A program made the position numbers and the translations under genes. Source: VRUE01 sp963837695 (lineage in GTDB: Bacteria; Actinomycetota; Thermoleophilia; Solirubrobacterales; 70-9). From it: a stretch of 64,000 nucleotides of DNA. This document shows, one piece after another, positions 16,230 to 24,479 of this stretch. The stretch's first letter is position 1; every line of letters begins with the position of its first letter. The stretch is taken from contig CAWINZ010000005.1 in NCBI GenBank assembly GCA_963837695.1, forward strand, positions 620,001-684,000. The letters are read 5' to 3'. The notes beneath the pieces were generated by a model. It was not told where the DNA came from, did no database searches, and worked only from the letters and a program-made list of their open reading frames with translations.

Positions 16230-16988
16230 ATGGGCTTGGTCTACGCAGTGGCAAACCAGAAGGGCGGCGTCGGCAAGACGACGACCGCGGTCAACCTGAC
16301 CGCCTGCGTCGCCGCGGCCGGATCCCAGACCCTGCTGGTCGACCTCGATCCCCAGTGCAACGCGACCGTGGCCCTCGGCGGCGACCGCGAGGCTCACCCC
16401 TCGTCCTATGACTGCCTGATCGGCGATGTCTCGGTCGCCGAGGCGGCTCGCCCGGCCGGGCCGGACAACCTCTGGCTCGTCCCGGCCAACCGCGACCTGG
16501 CCGGCGCGGCGGTCGAGCTTCCCCGTCTCGACGGCTCGGAGACCCGCTTGCGCGAGCGGCTCGGCCCGCTGCGCGAGCGCTTCGCCTTCACGGTGCTCGA
16601 CTGCCCCCCCTCGCTGGGCCCGGTCAGCGTCAACGCGCTCGTCGCCTCCGATCGCGTGATCGTGCCGGTGCAGGCCGAGTACCTGGCGCTTGAGGGGCTG
16701 GTTCAGTTCCTCGACACGCTGGGGATGATTCGGCGTGAGCTCAACCCGGCGCTGAACGTGTCGGGGCTGTTGATCACCATGCATGACGAGCGCACGCGCC
16801 TCGCCCAGGACGTGGAGCGGGAGCTGCGCGAGCATTTCCCCGAGATGGTCTTCGACACGGTCATACCGCGTAGCGTCAGGGTCGCCGAGGCGCCGAGCTA
16901 CGGCATCCCTGTAACCGAGCACGCCCCCGCCTCGCGCGGCGCCACTGCCTACCAGGCGCTCGCGGAGGAGCTGGTCGGGCGTGGCTAG
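16230..16988 (+). CDS. parA: Chromosome partitioning ATPase ParA (Soj)
   Basis: Deviant-Walker ATPase that moves ParB-parS complexes during chromosome segregation. The 252 residues start MGLVYAVANQKGGVGKTTTA, with KGGVGKTT at 11-18 forming the nucleotide site, then LVDLDPQCNATVALG and VLDCPPSLGPVSVNAL. Length is normal for chromosomal Soj. The ATG follows a leaderless-type -10 box. The last 8 nt overlap parB, giving tight coupling. Confidence 0.95.
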   Translation: MGLVYAVANQKGGVGKTTTAVNLTACVAAAGSQTLLVDLDPQCNATVALGGDREAHPSSYDCLIGDVSVAEAARPAGPDNLWLVPANRDLAGAAVELPRLDGSETRLRERLGPLRERFAFTVLDCPPSLGPVSVNALVASDRVIVPVQAEYLALEGLVQFLDTLGMIRRELNPALNVSGLLITMHDERTRLAQDVERELREHFPEMVFDTVIPRSVRVAEAPSYGIPVTEHAPASRGATAYQALAEELVGRG

Positions 16989-17859
16989 TGGCAAGGCAAA
17001 ACGGGGCATGGGCCGTGGCCTGGCGGCGATCCTGCCCGAGAGCGTCGCCGGCGAGGAGGTCGGCGAGCTGCGCGAGCTTCCGGTCGGCCTGATCAAGCCG
17101 AACCCGAAGCAGCCCCGCACCAACTTCGACGCCGATGCGCTGGCAGGCCTCGCCGCTTCGATCGAGACGAGCGGCGTTGTGCAGCCGCTCCTGGTCCGCC
17201 CCCTCCACGACGGTAGCTACGAGCTGATCGCCGGCGAGCGCCGCTGGCGCGCCTCCCAGCAGGCCGGCCTGGAGAAGGTGCCGGCGATCGTGCGCGACTC
17301 CGAGCATGCGGAGCGGTTGCAGGTCGCGTTGATCGAGAACATGGTCCGCGAGGATCTCAACCCGGTCGAGGAGGCTCGCGCCTGCGCGGCCCTGGTCGAG
17401 GACCTCGGCCTCTCCAAAGAGGATCTGGCGCGCCGTATCGGCCGCAGCCGGCCCGCCGTGTCCAACCTGATCCGCCTGCTCGACCTGCCCGACGAGGCGA
17501 TCGCCATGCTCGAGTCCGGCGAACTCAGCGAGGGCCACGGCCGCGCGCTGCTCGGCGCCTCCGGCAACGACGTGCGCCGACGGCTCGCCCGCGACGCGGC
17601 GAAGGGCGGCTGGTCCGTCCGCGAGACCGAGAACAGGGTTAAGCTGGCTAGCCAGCCAAAGCAGGCGAAGAGCACCCGGCGGCCAGTCGATGCCGAAGAG
17701 GCGGCGGCAATGCGCGACGCCGCCGACAAGCTCGAGACCGCGCTCGGCCACGAGGTGAAGGTCCGGCCGCGCGGGGGAGAGGTTGCGGTCGAGATCCGCC
17801 TTGCCGACCTCGGCGAGGCGCTTGCCCTGGCGCGCAAGCTGGGCCGCAAACGGGCCTGA
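16981..17859 (+). CDS. parB: Chromosome partitioning protein ParB (Spo0J)
   Basis: CTP-dependent clamp that binds parS and spreads along DNA. The 292 residues include the ParA-stimulating start GKAKRGMGRGLAAILPE, the CTP-binding ParB/Srx region with LIAGERRWRASQQAG, NMVREDLNPVEEARA, a helix-turn-helix (LARRIGRSRPAVSNLIRLL) and a C-terminal dimer domain. GTG start inside the parA end. A parS-like site lies about 3.5 kb upstream. Confidence 0.95.
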   Translation: MASGKAKRGMGRGLAAILPESVAGEEVGELRELPVGLIKPNPKQPRTNFDADALAGLAASIETSGVVQPLLVRPLHDGSYELIAGERRWRASQQAGLEKVPAIVRDSEHAERLQVALIENMVREDLNPVEEARACAALVEDLGLSKEDLARRIGRSRPAVSNLIRLLDLPDEAIAMLESGELSEGHGRALLGASGNDVRRRLARDAAKGGWSVRETENRVKLASQPKQAKSTRRPVDAEEAAAMRDAADKLETALGHEVKVRPRGGEVAVEIRLADLGEALALARKLGRKRA

Positions 17860-17907
17860 GCACGCCGCGCGGGACCCGTCGCCGGGTCGCTATCATCGCC
17901 TCGCCCC

Positions 17908-17981
<74 letters not shown>

Positions 17982-18030
17982 CTGCCGCGCCACCGCTCGA
18001 TTCGCCCGGTGGACGGCCCAGAGCCGTACC

Positions 18031-18036
18031 TATAAT
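18031..18036 (+). promoter_or_regulatory. -10 box upstream of the DUF151 gene
   Basis: A perfect TATAAT in otherwise GC-rich sequence, 29 nt before the TTG start at 18066. No clear -35 box. It is the best consensus -10 sequence in the window. Confidence 0.55.
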
Positions 18037-18065
18037 GGGCGATCCACCTCGGCGCGGAGCGAATT

Positions 18066-18557
18066 TTGCAGCAGATGCAGATCTACGGGGTCAGCTTCGA
18101 CATGGTCGGCAAGCAGCCGATCGTTTTGTTGAAGACGGTTGACGGCAACCGGTTCCTGCCGATCTGGATCGGTCACCCGGAGGCGGCGGCGATCCTGATG
18201 AAGCTGCAGGGCGCCTCGACGCCGCGGCCGATGACGCACGATCTGCTCTCCGACATGCTCGAGCAGTTCGACGCCAAGTGCGAGCGGGTCTCCGTCACGG
18301 AGCTACGCGACAACACCTTCTATGCCTCGATCACCGTCTCCATCGCCGGTTCGGAGCTGGAGATCGACTCGCGTCCCTCCGATGCCCTGGCGCTTGCCGT
18401 GCGGGTCTCGGCGCCGATCTTCGCGGCCGAGGACGTGATCGAGGAGTCGGCGATCGAGTTCGAGCACGAGGTCGAGGACACCGAGGAGGTCGTCGACAAA
18501 TTCAAAGAGTTCCTCGACGAGGTCACCCCAGACGATTTCGCCGAGGGAACCTCTTAG
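18066..18557 (+). CDS. Bifunctional nuclease family protein (DUF151)
   Basis: A 163-residue DUF151 protein: MQIYGVSFDMVGKQPIVLLK, then FLPIWIGHPEAAAILMKLQG and SRPSDALALAVR, all family hallmarks. Members were described as having both DNase and RNase activity, but most are uncharacterised. TTG at 18066 is chosen because GGAG lies about 6 nt upstream; ATG at 18075 is the alternative. The C-terminal 30 residues are strongly acidic. The stop overlaps the convergent ddl stop in TTAG (18554-18557). Confidence 0.88.
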   Translation: MQQMQIYGVSFDMVGKQPIVLLKTVDGNRFLPIWIGHPEAAAILMKLQGASTPRPMTHDLLSDMLEQFDAKCERVSVTELRDNTFYASITVSIAGSELEIDSRPSDALALAVRVSAPIFAAEDVIEESAIEFEHEVEDTEEVVDKFKEFLDEVTPDDFAEGTS

Positions 18558-19486
18558 GCCGCAGCCGGCTTCAAGGCCAGCTCGAGGATCCGCTCGATCA
18601 GTTCCTCGAAGCTCATCCCGCCGGCCTCGGCGGCCTGGGGGAGGAGGCTGGTGTCGGTGAGGCCGGGGATCGCGTTGACCTCGAGCACCTGGGGCCCATC
18701 CGCGTCGAGGATCAGGTCGACGCGGCAGAACCCCGAACAGCCAAGCGCCTCGTAGGCGCCCAGCGCCGCCGCTGTAACCGCCGTGGAGTCGCTCTCGCCC
18801 AGCTCGGCCGGGCAGACGAAATCGGTTCGGCCGATCTCGTAGCGCGCTTCGAAGTCGTAGCGGTCGCCATCGCTGGGGATAGCCTCGACCACCGGGAGCG
18901 GCTCGCCCCCGACGACGCTCACCGCCAGCTCACGGCCGTCGACGAAGCGCTCGAGCAGCACCCGGCTGTCGTAGCTGAAGGCTGAGATCAGGGCCTCGGG
19001 CACCTCGAACCAGCTCGCCGCGAACTTCACGCCCAGAGCCGACCCGCCGCGGCTCGGCTTCACGACCAGGGGGAAGCCGAGCCGCTCCTCCAGCTTGCTC
19101 AGCGCATCGGCGGCGCCGAGCTCGCGGAAGGCCGTCTCGTTGAAGGCGAACCAGTCCGGGGTGGGAACGCCGCCGCCGCGCAGCTCCCCCTTGGCGAGAA
19201 CCTTGTCGATGCAGCGAGCGCAGGCTGCGACACCGGGCCCCGTGAAGGGGATGCCGAGGATCTCCAGCAGCTCCTGCACAGTGCCGTCCTCACCGCCGAC
19301 GCCATGCATGGCGACGAAGGCGACATCGGGCCGTCCGGCGCTCAGGCGCTCGACCAGGTCGGCCCCCGCGTCGATCGCCAACACTTCGTGTCCGAGCCGC
19401 TCGAGCGCGTCCTCGACCCGGGCCCCCGAACGCAAGGAGACGCCGCGCTCCAGCGACCGCCCGCCTTTGAGCACCGCGACCTTCAC
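18554..19486 (-). CDS. ddl: D-alanine--D-alanine ligase
   Basis: ATP-grasp enzyme that joins two D-alanines for peptidoglycan. The 310 residues show VLKGGRSLERGVSLRSG at the start, MHGVGGEDGTVQELLE, GFPLVVKPSRGGSALGV (ATP-binding), CRVDLILDADGPQVLEVNAIPGLT with the metal-binding E and N, and TSLLPQAAEAGG. The common HGxxGEDG element is complete. The GTG start overlaps the stop of the preceding aminotransferase gene in GTGA, so both are cotranscribed. Family members with other specificities exist, but the motifs fit Ddl. Confidence 0.88.
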   Translation of the reverse strand: MKVAVLKGGRSLERGVSLRSGARVEDALERLGHEVLAIDAGADLVERLSAGRPDVAFVAMHGVGGEDGTVQELLEILGIPFTGPGVAACARCIDKVLAKGELRGGGVPTPDWFAFNETAFRELGAADALSKLEERLGFPLVVKPSRGGSALGVKFAASWFEVPEALISAFSYDSRVLLERFVDGRELAVSVVGGEPLPVVEAIPSDGDRYDFEARYEIGRTDFVCPAELGESDSTAVTAAALGAYEALGCSGFCRVDLILDADGPQVLEVNAIPGLTDTSLLPQAAEAGGMSFEELIERILELALKPAAA

Positions 19487-20853
19487 GCAGAGCTCTCTTT
19501 GCGGAAGGGAAGCACGTCGGCCGACGCGTCCTCCTTTGCCGCCCCGCCCTCCGCCTCCGGCGCCCCGCCCTCCCGTTCGCCTGTCAATGCCCCGTACAGC
19601 TCGACCTGCTCGGCGACCGTCTTACCGATTCGCCGCACGCCCTCGCGGATCTCCTCGTCGCCGACGCCGGAGAAATTGAGCCGCATCGAGCTACGGCCCC
19701 GGCTCTCGTCGACGTAGGCCGCCTGGCCGGGAACAAAGGCGACGTCCTCGCGCAGCGCCTTGGCGAGAAGGTCGCTGGTGTCGATGTACTCGGGCAGCGT
19801 TGCCCAGATGAAGAGGCCTCCCTCGGGCTCGGTCCAGGTCGCCTGTGCGGGGAAGTGCTCGTGCAGCGCCTCGACCATCGTGTCGCGCCGACCGCGGTAG
19901 ATCTCCACCAGGTCGGCGATGTACTCGCGCCAGCGCCCTTCGCCGAAGTACTCGCGGACGAAGTGCTGGGTCAGGGTCGAGCTGCAGAGATCGGAGGCCT
20001 GCTTGCCGAGGACGATCTTCTCCAACACGGGCGGCGGCGCGACCGCCCAGCCCAGCCGGATGCCCGGCGAGAGGATCTTGGAAAAGGTGCCGACGTAGAT
20101 GACGAAATCGCCGCCGTCGAGCTGGTAGAGCGGCGGCAGTGGCTCGCCGCTGAAGCGCAGCAGACCGTAGGGGCTGTCCTCGACGATGAGCAGCTCCCGC
20201 TGTCGCGCCAGCTCAACGAGGCGCCGGCGCCGCTCGAGCGACATCGTCACTCCGGCAGGGTTCTGAAAGCTCGGCACCGAGTAGACGAATTTGGGTCGCC
20301 TGCCTTCGCGGTCGAGCCGGCCCAGGACCGCTTCCAGTTCCTCGATGCGCATCCCGTCCTCGTCGCAGTCGATCTGGATCGTCTCGGCCTGGTAGCTGCA
20401 GAAGACCGGCACTGCACCGGGATAGGTCGGCGCCTCACAGATGACGATGTCGCCGGGGTCGACCAGCGTCTTGCAGATCAGGTCGATTGCCTGCTGTCCG
20501 CCGCTGGTGACGATCACGTCGTCGGGATCGGGCAGCATGCCCTCCGCGCCCATCACCTCGAGGATGCAGTCGACGGTCTCGGCAAAGCCCTCGGTCGGTC
20601 CGTACTGGAGCGCCTCCGCCGTCGATTTCTGCGCGATCCGCGTCATCTGCGCCGCGAAGGTCCCCGCCGGGAAGGTCGACGTATCGGGCAGGCCTCCGGC
20701 GAGAGAGATCACCTCGGGCCGCACCGTGACCGCCATCAGGTCGCGCATCGCCGAGGAGCGCATCACGCCGGTGCGGGCGGCGAAGAGGCCAGCATAGCGG
20801 GCCAGATCGCGGCTCCTGGTGTGGGCTCGTCGCCGGTGTGGCGTCTCTTCCAT
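19483..20853 (-). CDS. PLP-dependent aminotransferase (class I/II, 2-aminoadipate type)
   Basis: A 456-residue fold-type I aminotransferase. PLP contacts can be read: TSGGQQAIDLICKTL, VCEAPTYPGAVPVF as the ICEAPTY stretch, SVPSFQNPAGVTMS, VEDSPYGLLRF, and the Schiff-base Lys in GTFSKILSPGIRLGW. This pattern is that of LysN/2-aminoadipate and MocR-type aminotransferases, without a GntR DNA-binding domain. The exact substrate cannot be told. The start is ATG at 20851-20853; the open frame upstream runs into the opposite gene and is spurious. TACACT lies 6 nt before the ATG. The C-terminal tail is Glu/Ala-rich and variable. Confidence 0.85.
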   Translation of the reverse strand: MEETPHRRRAHTRSRDLARYAGLFAARTGVMRSSAMRDLMAVTVRPEVISLAGGLPDTSTFPAGTFAAQMTRIAQKSTAEALQYGPTEGFAETVDCILEVMGAEGMLPDPDDVIVTSGGQQAIDLICKTLVDPGDIVICEAPTYPGAVPVFCSYQAETIQIDCDEDGMRIEELEAVLGRLDREGRRPKFVYSVPSFQNPAGVTMSLERRRRLVELARQRELLIVEDSPYGLLRFSGEPLPPLYQLDGGDFVIYVGTFSKILSPGIRLGWAVAPPPVLEKIVLGKQASDLCSSTLTQHFVREYFGEGRWREYIADLVEIYRGRRDTMVEALHEHFPAQATWTEPEGGLFIWATLPEYIDTSDLLAKALREDVAFVPGQAAYVDESRGRSSMRLNFSGVGDEEIREGVRRIGKTVAEQVELYGALTGEREGGAPEAEGGAAKEDASADVLPFRKESSA

Positions 20854-20875
20854 CCCCGAAGTGTAGGTTTTCGTC
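20854..20875. promoter_or_regulatory. Overlapping divergent leaderless promoters
   Basis: Only 22 bp separate the aminotransferase ATG (minus) and the membrane-protein GTG (plus). TACACT on the minus strand (20860-20865) is 6 nt from the first; TAGGTT on the plus strand (20864-20869) is 6 nt from the second. The two -10 boxes share two bases, so RNA polymerase could not use both at once. Confidence 0.55.
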
Positions 20876-21310
20876 GTGAGCTTCCTTGAAGGCACCGGGC
20901 TCGAGCTCGGCATCGGCATCGCGATCGGGATGCTCGCCGGAACCACCGGCACGCGTGGATCCGCACGCGGACGCATGACCCTGTTGGCCGCTGCGATCGG
21001 GCTGATCGTCGGTTTCCTGCTCTCCGGCTCCGCCGATTTGAGCGCCCCCCTCGGGGCTGTTTTCTGCCTCGTCGGCGCCGCTCTCGGTTGCGTCGTGATC
21101 AGCGACGTGGTCAGCGGCGCCAGTCGCCGTGAGAATGGCGGCGGCGGTGCACTCGGCTTCCTTGTCTCGCTGGCGGCGCTGATCGTCGTTGCGATGGCCC
21201 TGCTGCTGCCGGTGCTGACGCTGCTCGTGATCGTTGCGCTGGTCTGGCTGGGGGTGGCTCGCCACCGCCGCGCGCAGCGCAAGCACGCCGGCCTGCGCGT
21301 GTTGCGCTGA
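20876..21310 (+). CDS. Small multi-pass membrane protein of unknown function
   Basis: A 144-residue protein with about four hydrophobic helices (LELGIGIAIGMLAG; TLLAAAIGLIVGFLL; LGAVFCLVGAALGCVVI; LALL-rich segment near 105-125) and a basic C-terminal tail (RHRRAQRKHAG). I do not recognise a family. GTG start, likely leaderless from TAGGTT 6 nt upstream. Divergent from the aminotransferase gene and 35 nt before the phosphatase-superfamily gene, so it may be first in that operon. Confidence 0.7.
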   Translation: MSFLEGTGLELGIGIAIGMLAGTTGTRGSARGRMTLLAAAIGLIVGFLLSGSADLSAPLGAVFCLVGAALGCVVISDVVSGASRRENGGGGALGFLVSLAALIVVAMALLLPVLTLLVIVALVWLGVARHRRAQRKHAGLRVLR

Positions 21311-21345
21311 GCCGCCACCGCCCGCCCTTCATCATTCGCGGTTCG

Positions 21346-22809
21346 ATGCCTGCGAAGAAATTGGTTCTGACCTACGTCGACTCGCTGCGCACCGACATGC
21401 TCGAACGGGCAGTCGAGGAGGGGCGCGCGCCCACCTTCGGCGCGCTGCTGGAGCGTGGCGTCCTGATCGGCGATTGCGTCTCCAGCTTCCCATCGGTGAC
21501 CCCGGTCGCCTGCGCCGAGATGGTCACCGGGGTGTCGGCCGACCAGCACTGGATCAGCGGCATGAACTGGTTTCACCGGCTCGAGCAGCGCTATGTCGAG
21601 TACGGCTCATCGCTGGAGGCGACGCGGGCCGTGGGGGTCTTCCGAGCTCTCTACGACCTCGTTTACAACATGAACCTCGCCCACCTCAGCCCCGAAGTCG
21701 AGACTCTCTTCGAGCGCCTCGACGACGCCGACGTGCGCACCGCCTGCACGCCCTTCCTGATCTATCGAGGCCGTCATCGCCACCAGGTCTCGCTCGAGGG
21801 CCTGCTGCGCCGCGCGGTCGAGACGACCCGGCTCAAGTTTCGCCATCACACCTGGGGTCCGGCCGAGCTCTTCTACGGAGACCTCTACGCCAGCCGTGAG
21901 GTGCCCTGCAAGTCAACCTCGATCCCGGGCAGCCGCGACGGCTACTCGGCCTGCTGCGCCGCCGAGCTGGAGCGCGAAGACGCCTACGACTTCCTGCTCT
22001 TCTCGCTTGCCGACAACGACAACTACTCGCATCGCCACGGGCCGGAGGCGAGCGTCGAGTCGATCGCCAAGGCCGACCACTGCTTCGCCAAGCTGGTCGA
22101 GGCAGGGGGTGGGCTCGATGCGTTCCTCGCCGACCACGCCGTGATCCTGCTGGCCGACCACGCGCAGACCCCGGTCAGCCGCGGCCTGCCCCTGGCCGAC
22201 CTGCTTGGACGTGAGTGGACGGTGCTGGCGCCCTCCGACGACCGGCCCGAGCTGGCGCAGCTCGCGGTCAGCCCGACCGGTCGCGCCGCTCACGTCTACC
22301 TGTTGCCTGGAGAGGGGGAGAGGGCTGAGCCCGACGAAGTGAGGCTCCGCCTGGCGGAGACCGAAGGGATCGACATCGTCTGCTGGCGCGAGGGAAGGAC
22401 GGCGGTCGTCGAACGTGGGGGTGGGCAGTTGCGGTTCCAGCCGGGTGAGCAGGCCGTCGATCTTCGCGGGGTCGGCTGGGATCTGAAGGGCGCCCCTGAG
22501 GTGCTCGCTGCGGGGATCGAGGACGGCAGGATTCGCAGCGCCGAATACCCGGACGCGCTCGGCCGGGTCTTCGCGGCGGTGACGGCGCCGCACGCGGGCG
22601 ACTTCGTCGTCTCGCTGTCCCCCGGCTACGAGGCGGTCGACTGGGGCGGCATAAGCCACGCCGGCGGCGGCAGTCACGGCTCCCTGCATGCCGGTGACTC
22701 GCTCGGCCCACTTCTCTTCGTCGGCTGCGGGCCGGACGATCCAGGTGAGCGCGAGCAGTGGGTGCTGCGTGACGTGGCGGGCGTCGTCCTGGAGCACTTC
22801 GGTCTATGA
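21346..22809 (+). CDS. Alkaline phosphatase superfamily enzyme (nucleotide pyrophosphatase/PDE type)
   Basis: A 487-residue metal-dependent hydrolase. Likely two-metal ligands can be read: VDSLRTD at the N-terminus, the nucleophile region SVTPVACAEMVTG with a Thr or Ser, LADNDNYSHRHGP, LLADHAQTPV and a late His in SHAGGGSHGSLH. That arrangement fits the type I phosphodiesterase/nucleotide pyrophosphatase branch. No signal peptide is visible, so it appears cytoplasmic or membrane-associated. The stop overlaps the next start in ATGA. The neighbouring membrane glycosyltransferase hints at lipid or cell-envelope substrates, but this is inference. Confidence 0.82.
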   Translation: MPAKKLVLTYVDSLRTDMLERAVEEGRAPTFGALLERGVLIGDCVSSFPSVTPVACAEMVTGVSADQHWISGMNWFHRLEQRYVEYGSSLEATRAVGVFRALYDLVYNMNLAHLSPEVETLFERLDDADVRTACTPFLIYRGRHRHQVSLEGLLRRAVETTRLKFRHHTWGPAELFYGDLYASREVPCKSTSIPGSRDGYSACCAAELEREDAYDFLLFSLADNDNYSHRHGPEASVESIAKADHCFAKLVEAGGGLDAFLADHAVILLADHAQTPVSRGLPLADLLGREWTVLAPSDDRPELAQLAVSPTGRAAHVYLLPGEGERAEPDEVRLRLAETEGIDIVCWREGRTAVVERGGGQLRFQPGEQAVDLRGVGWDLKGAPEVLAAGIEDGRIRSAEYPDALGRVFAAVTAPHAGDFVVSLSPGYEAVDWGGISHAGGGSHGSLHAGDSLGPLLFVGCGPDDPGEREQWVLRDVAGVVLEHFGL

Positions 22810-24407
22810 GAAGAGTGGTTCTCGCGGTTGCCCTGATCCTCGCGCTGTGGCCCGCCGCGGCTCGGGCGGCGGAGGTGAGTGAGGGGCAGGTGGTTCGGGT
22901 TGCGGGCCGGGATGCGAATGTGGTCAAGGAGCGGCGTGAGAACGGGGAGCTGACTCATAGTGCTTCGAAGGTCGAAGGGCACTGGGAGGTTGCTTACTTC
23001 GCCGGCGATACGGAGGTCGCGCTGGTTCTCGTCGATCCGCGCGGCGGCAAGGTCACCGAGTCTTGGACCGGGTACCAGGTGCCATGGAAGATGGCGCGGG
23101 GCTACTCCGGGGCGTTTGGTCACAAGCTGAATGCGCCGTACGTGTTCCTGCCGCTGTGTGCGCTGTTTCTGGTCGGGCTGCTCGACTGGCGGCGACCTTG
23201 GCGGGTGGCGACGCTGGACCTGTTGGTGCTGTTGGGCTTCGGGGTGTCCAACTACTTCTTCAACCGGGCCGAAATCGGGGTGTCGGTGCCGTTGCAGTAC
23301 CCGGTGCTGCTGTATCTGCTGGGACGGGCGCTTTGGATCGGGTTTCGGGGGAGGGGCGAGGGCATCCGGCCGGTCTGGCGGGCGAGCTGGCTGTTGGTCG
23401 CGGCACTGTTCCTGATCGGCTTTCGAGTCGGGCTCAACATGGCCGACTCGGGCGCGATCGACGTTGGCTATGCGGGCGTCGTCGGGGCCGACCGGATAAC
23501 GCACGGCGAACCCCTCTACGAAAACTTCCCGTCAGATGTCTCCCAGGGCGATACCTATGGACCGGTCAACTACGTCGCCTACGTCCCCTTCGAGGCGATC
23601 TGGCCCTGGCACGGCACCTGGGACGATCTCCCCGCAGCGCACGGCGCCGCGGTCGCATTCGACCTGCTCACCTTCGCGCTGCTGATCTGGCTAGGCCTCC
23701 GCATCCGCCCCGGGCCATCCGGTCGCAAGCTAGCGGCCACCCTCGCCTTCGGCTGGGCTGCCTACCCCTACACCGCCTACGCCCTGGAGTCCAACTCGAA
23801 CGACACCCTGGTCGCCGCGCTCCTCGTAGCCGTCCTCCTCACCCTGGCTCGCCCCGCCGCGCGAGGCGTCGTCGCGGCGCTGGCAACCCTGACCAAGTTC
23901 GCGCCCCTGCTCCTGACCCCGATGCTCGCCGGCTACCGGGCCCGCCCCCGAACGGTTGCCATCTTCTCCGCGAGCTTCCTCCTGACGGCCGCCTTGCTGA
24001 TGCTCTGGCCGGCCATAGACCCGGGCCTCCACACGTTCTACAAAAGAACGATCGCCTACCAAGCAGACCGCAACTCCCCATTCAGCATCTGGGGCCAAGT
24101 GAGTGGCCTCGAACCCCTCCGCGTAGCGATCCTCGTCGCAACGGGCCTCATGTCCCTCACCTTCGCCTTCATCCCAAAGCACAAGACCCTCGCCCAGGTA
24201 GCCGCTCTATCAGCAGCCCTCCTAATCTCCCTCCAGCTAACCGCACACCACTGGTTCTACCTCTACATAGTCTGGTTCTACCCCCTGCTCCTAGTAGCAA
24301 TGTCGTCCCAGGGACGGGTTGTAAGTGCTGTCGGGGTCGTTCCCGGAGCGCCTCGCGAAGCGGCTCCGCAGAGTGATTCCCGTCGCGAAGCGACCCCAAA
24401 TCCGTGA
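22806..24407 (+). CDS. GT87-like polytopic membrane glycosyltransferase
   Basis: A 533-residue protein. A signal-like helix with ALWPAAARA is followed by a small extracytoplasmic part (about 40-100), then about ten membrane helices. DKGG-free GT-C type features include the acidic loop residues near YENFPSDVSQGDTYGPVNY and the ALESNSNDTLVA segment. This resembles DUF2029/GT87 mannosyl- or arabinosyl-transferases using polyprenyl-phosphate sugars in actinobacteria. The last 30 residues (PGAPREAAPQSDSRREATPN) are encoded by the R1-3 repeat, not by the family's own sequence. Coupled to the preceding gene by ATGA. Confidence 0.75.
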   Translation: MRRVVLAVALILALWPAAARAAEVSEGQVVRVAGRDANVVKERRENGELTHSASKVEGHWEVAYFAGDTEVALVLVDPRGGKVTESWTGYQVPWKMARGYSGAFGHKLNAPYVFLPLCALFLVGLLDWRRPWRVATLDLLVLLGFGVSNYFFNRAEIGVSVPLQYPVLLYLLGRALWIGFRGRGEGIRPVWRASWLLVAALFLIGFRVGLNMADSGAIDVGYAGVVGADRITHGEPLYENFPSDVSQGDTYGPVNYVAYVPFEAIWPWHGTWDDLPAAHGAAVAFDLLTFALLIWLGLRIRPGPSGRKLAATLAFGWAAYPYTAYALESNSNDTLVAALLVAVLLTLARPAARGVVAALATLTKFAPLLLTPMLAGYRARPRTVAIFSASFLLTAALLMLWPAIDPGLHTFYKRTIAYQADRNSPFSIWGQVSGLEPLRVAILVATGLMSLTFAFIPKHKTLAQVAALSAALLISLQLTAHHWFYLYIVWFYPLLLVAMSSQGRVVSAVGVVPGAPREAAPQSDSRREATPNP

Positions 24408-24450
24408 GCGAAGCGAACATAGGCGCCTCCGGGAACGACCCCGACAGCAC
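24325..24450 (+). repeat. R1 palindromic element, copy 3 (GT87-ymdB junction)
   Basis: Arms 24325-24348 and 24427-24450 pair perfectly over 24 bp, again with a sequence found in no other copy, extended inside by CGCCT/AGGCG. The core has CCTCGCGAAGCGGCTCCGCA, the triloop hairpin GTCGC-GAA-GCGAC (24382-24394) and CCGTGAGCGAAGCGAACATA. It overlaps the 3' end of the glycosyltransferase gene and lies between convergent genes. Confidence 0.88.
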
Positions 24451-24479
24451 CCGGACGCTCCTCGGTGGGAAACGAGGGA

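Noticed and set aside
20854..21576. N-terminal extension of the aminotransferase to 697 residues
   Set aside because: The extension is antisense to the small membrane-protein gene, has no family sequence, and the ATG at 20853 gives a normal start with a promoter directly upstream.
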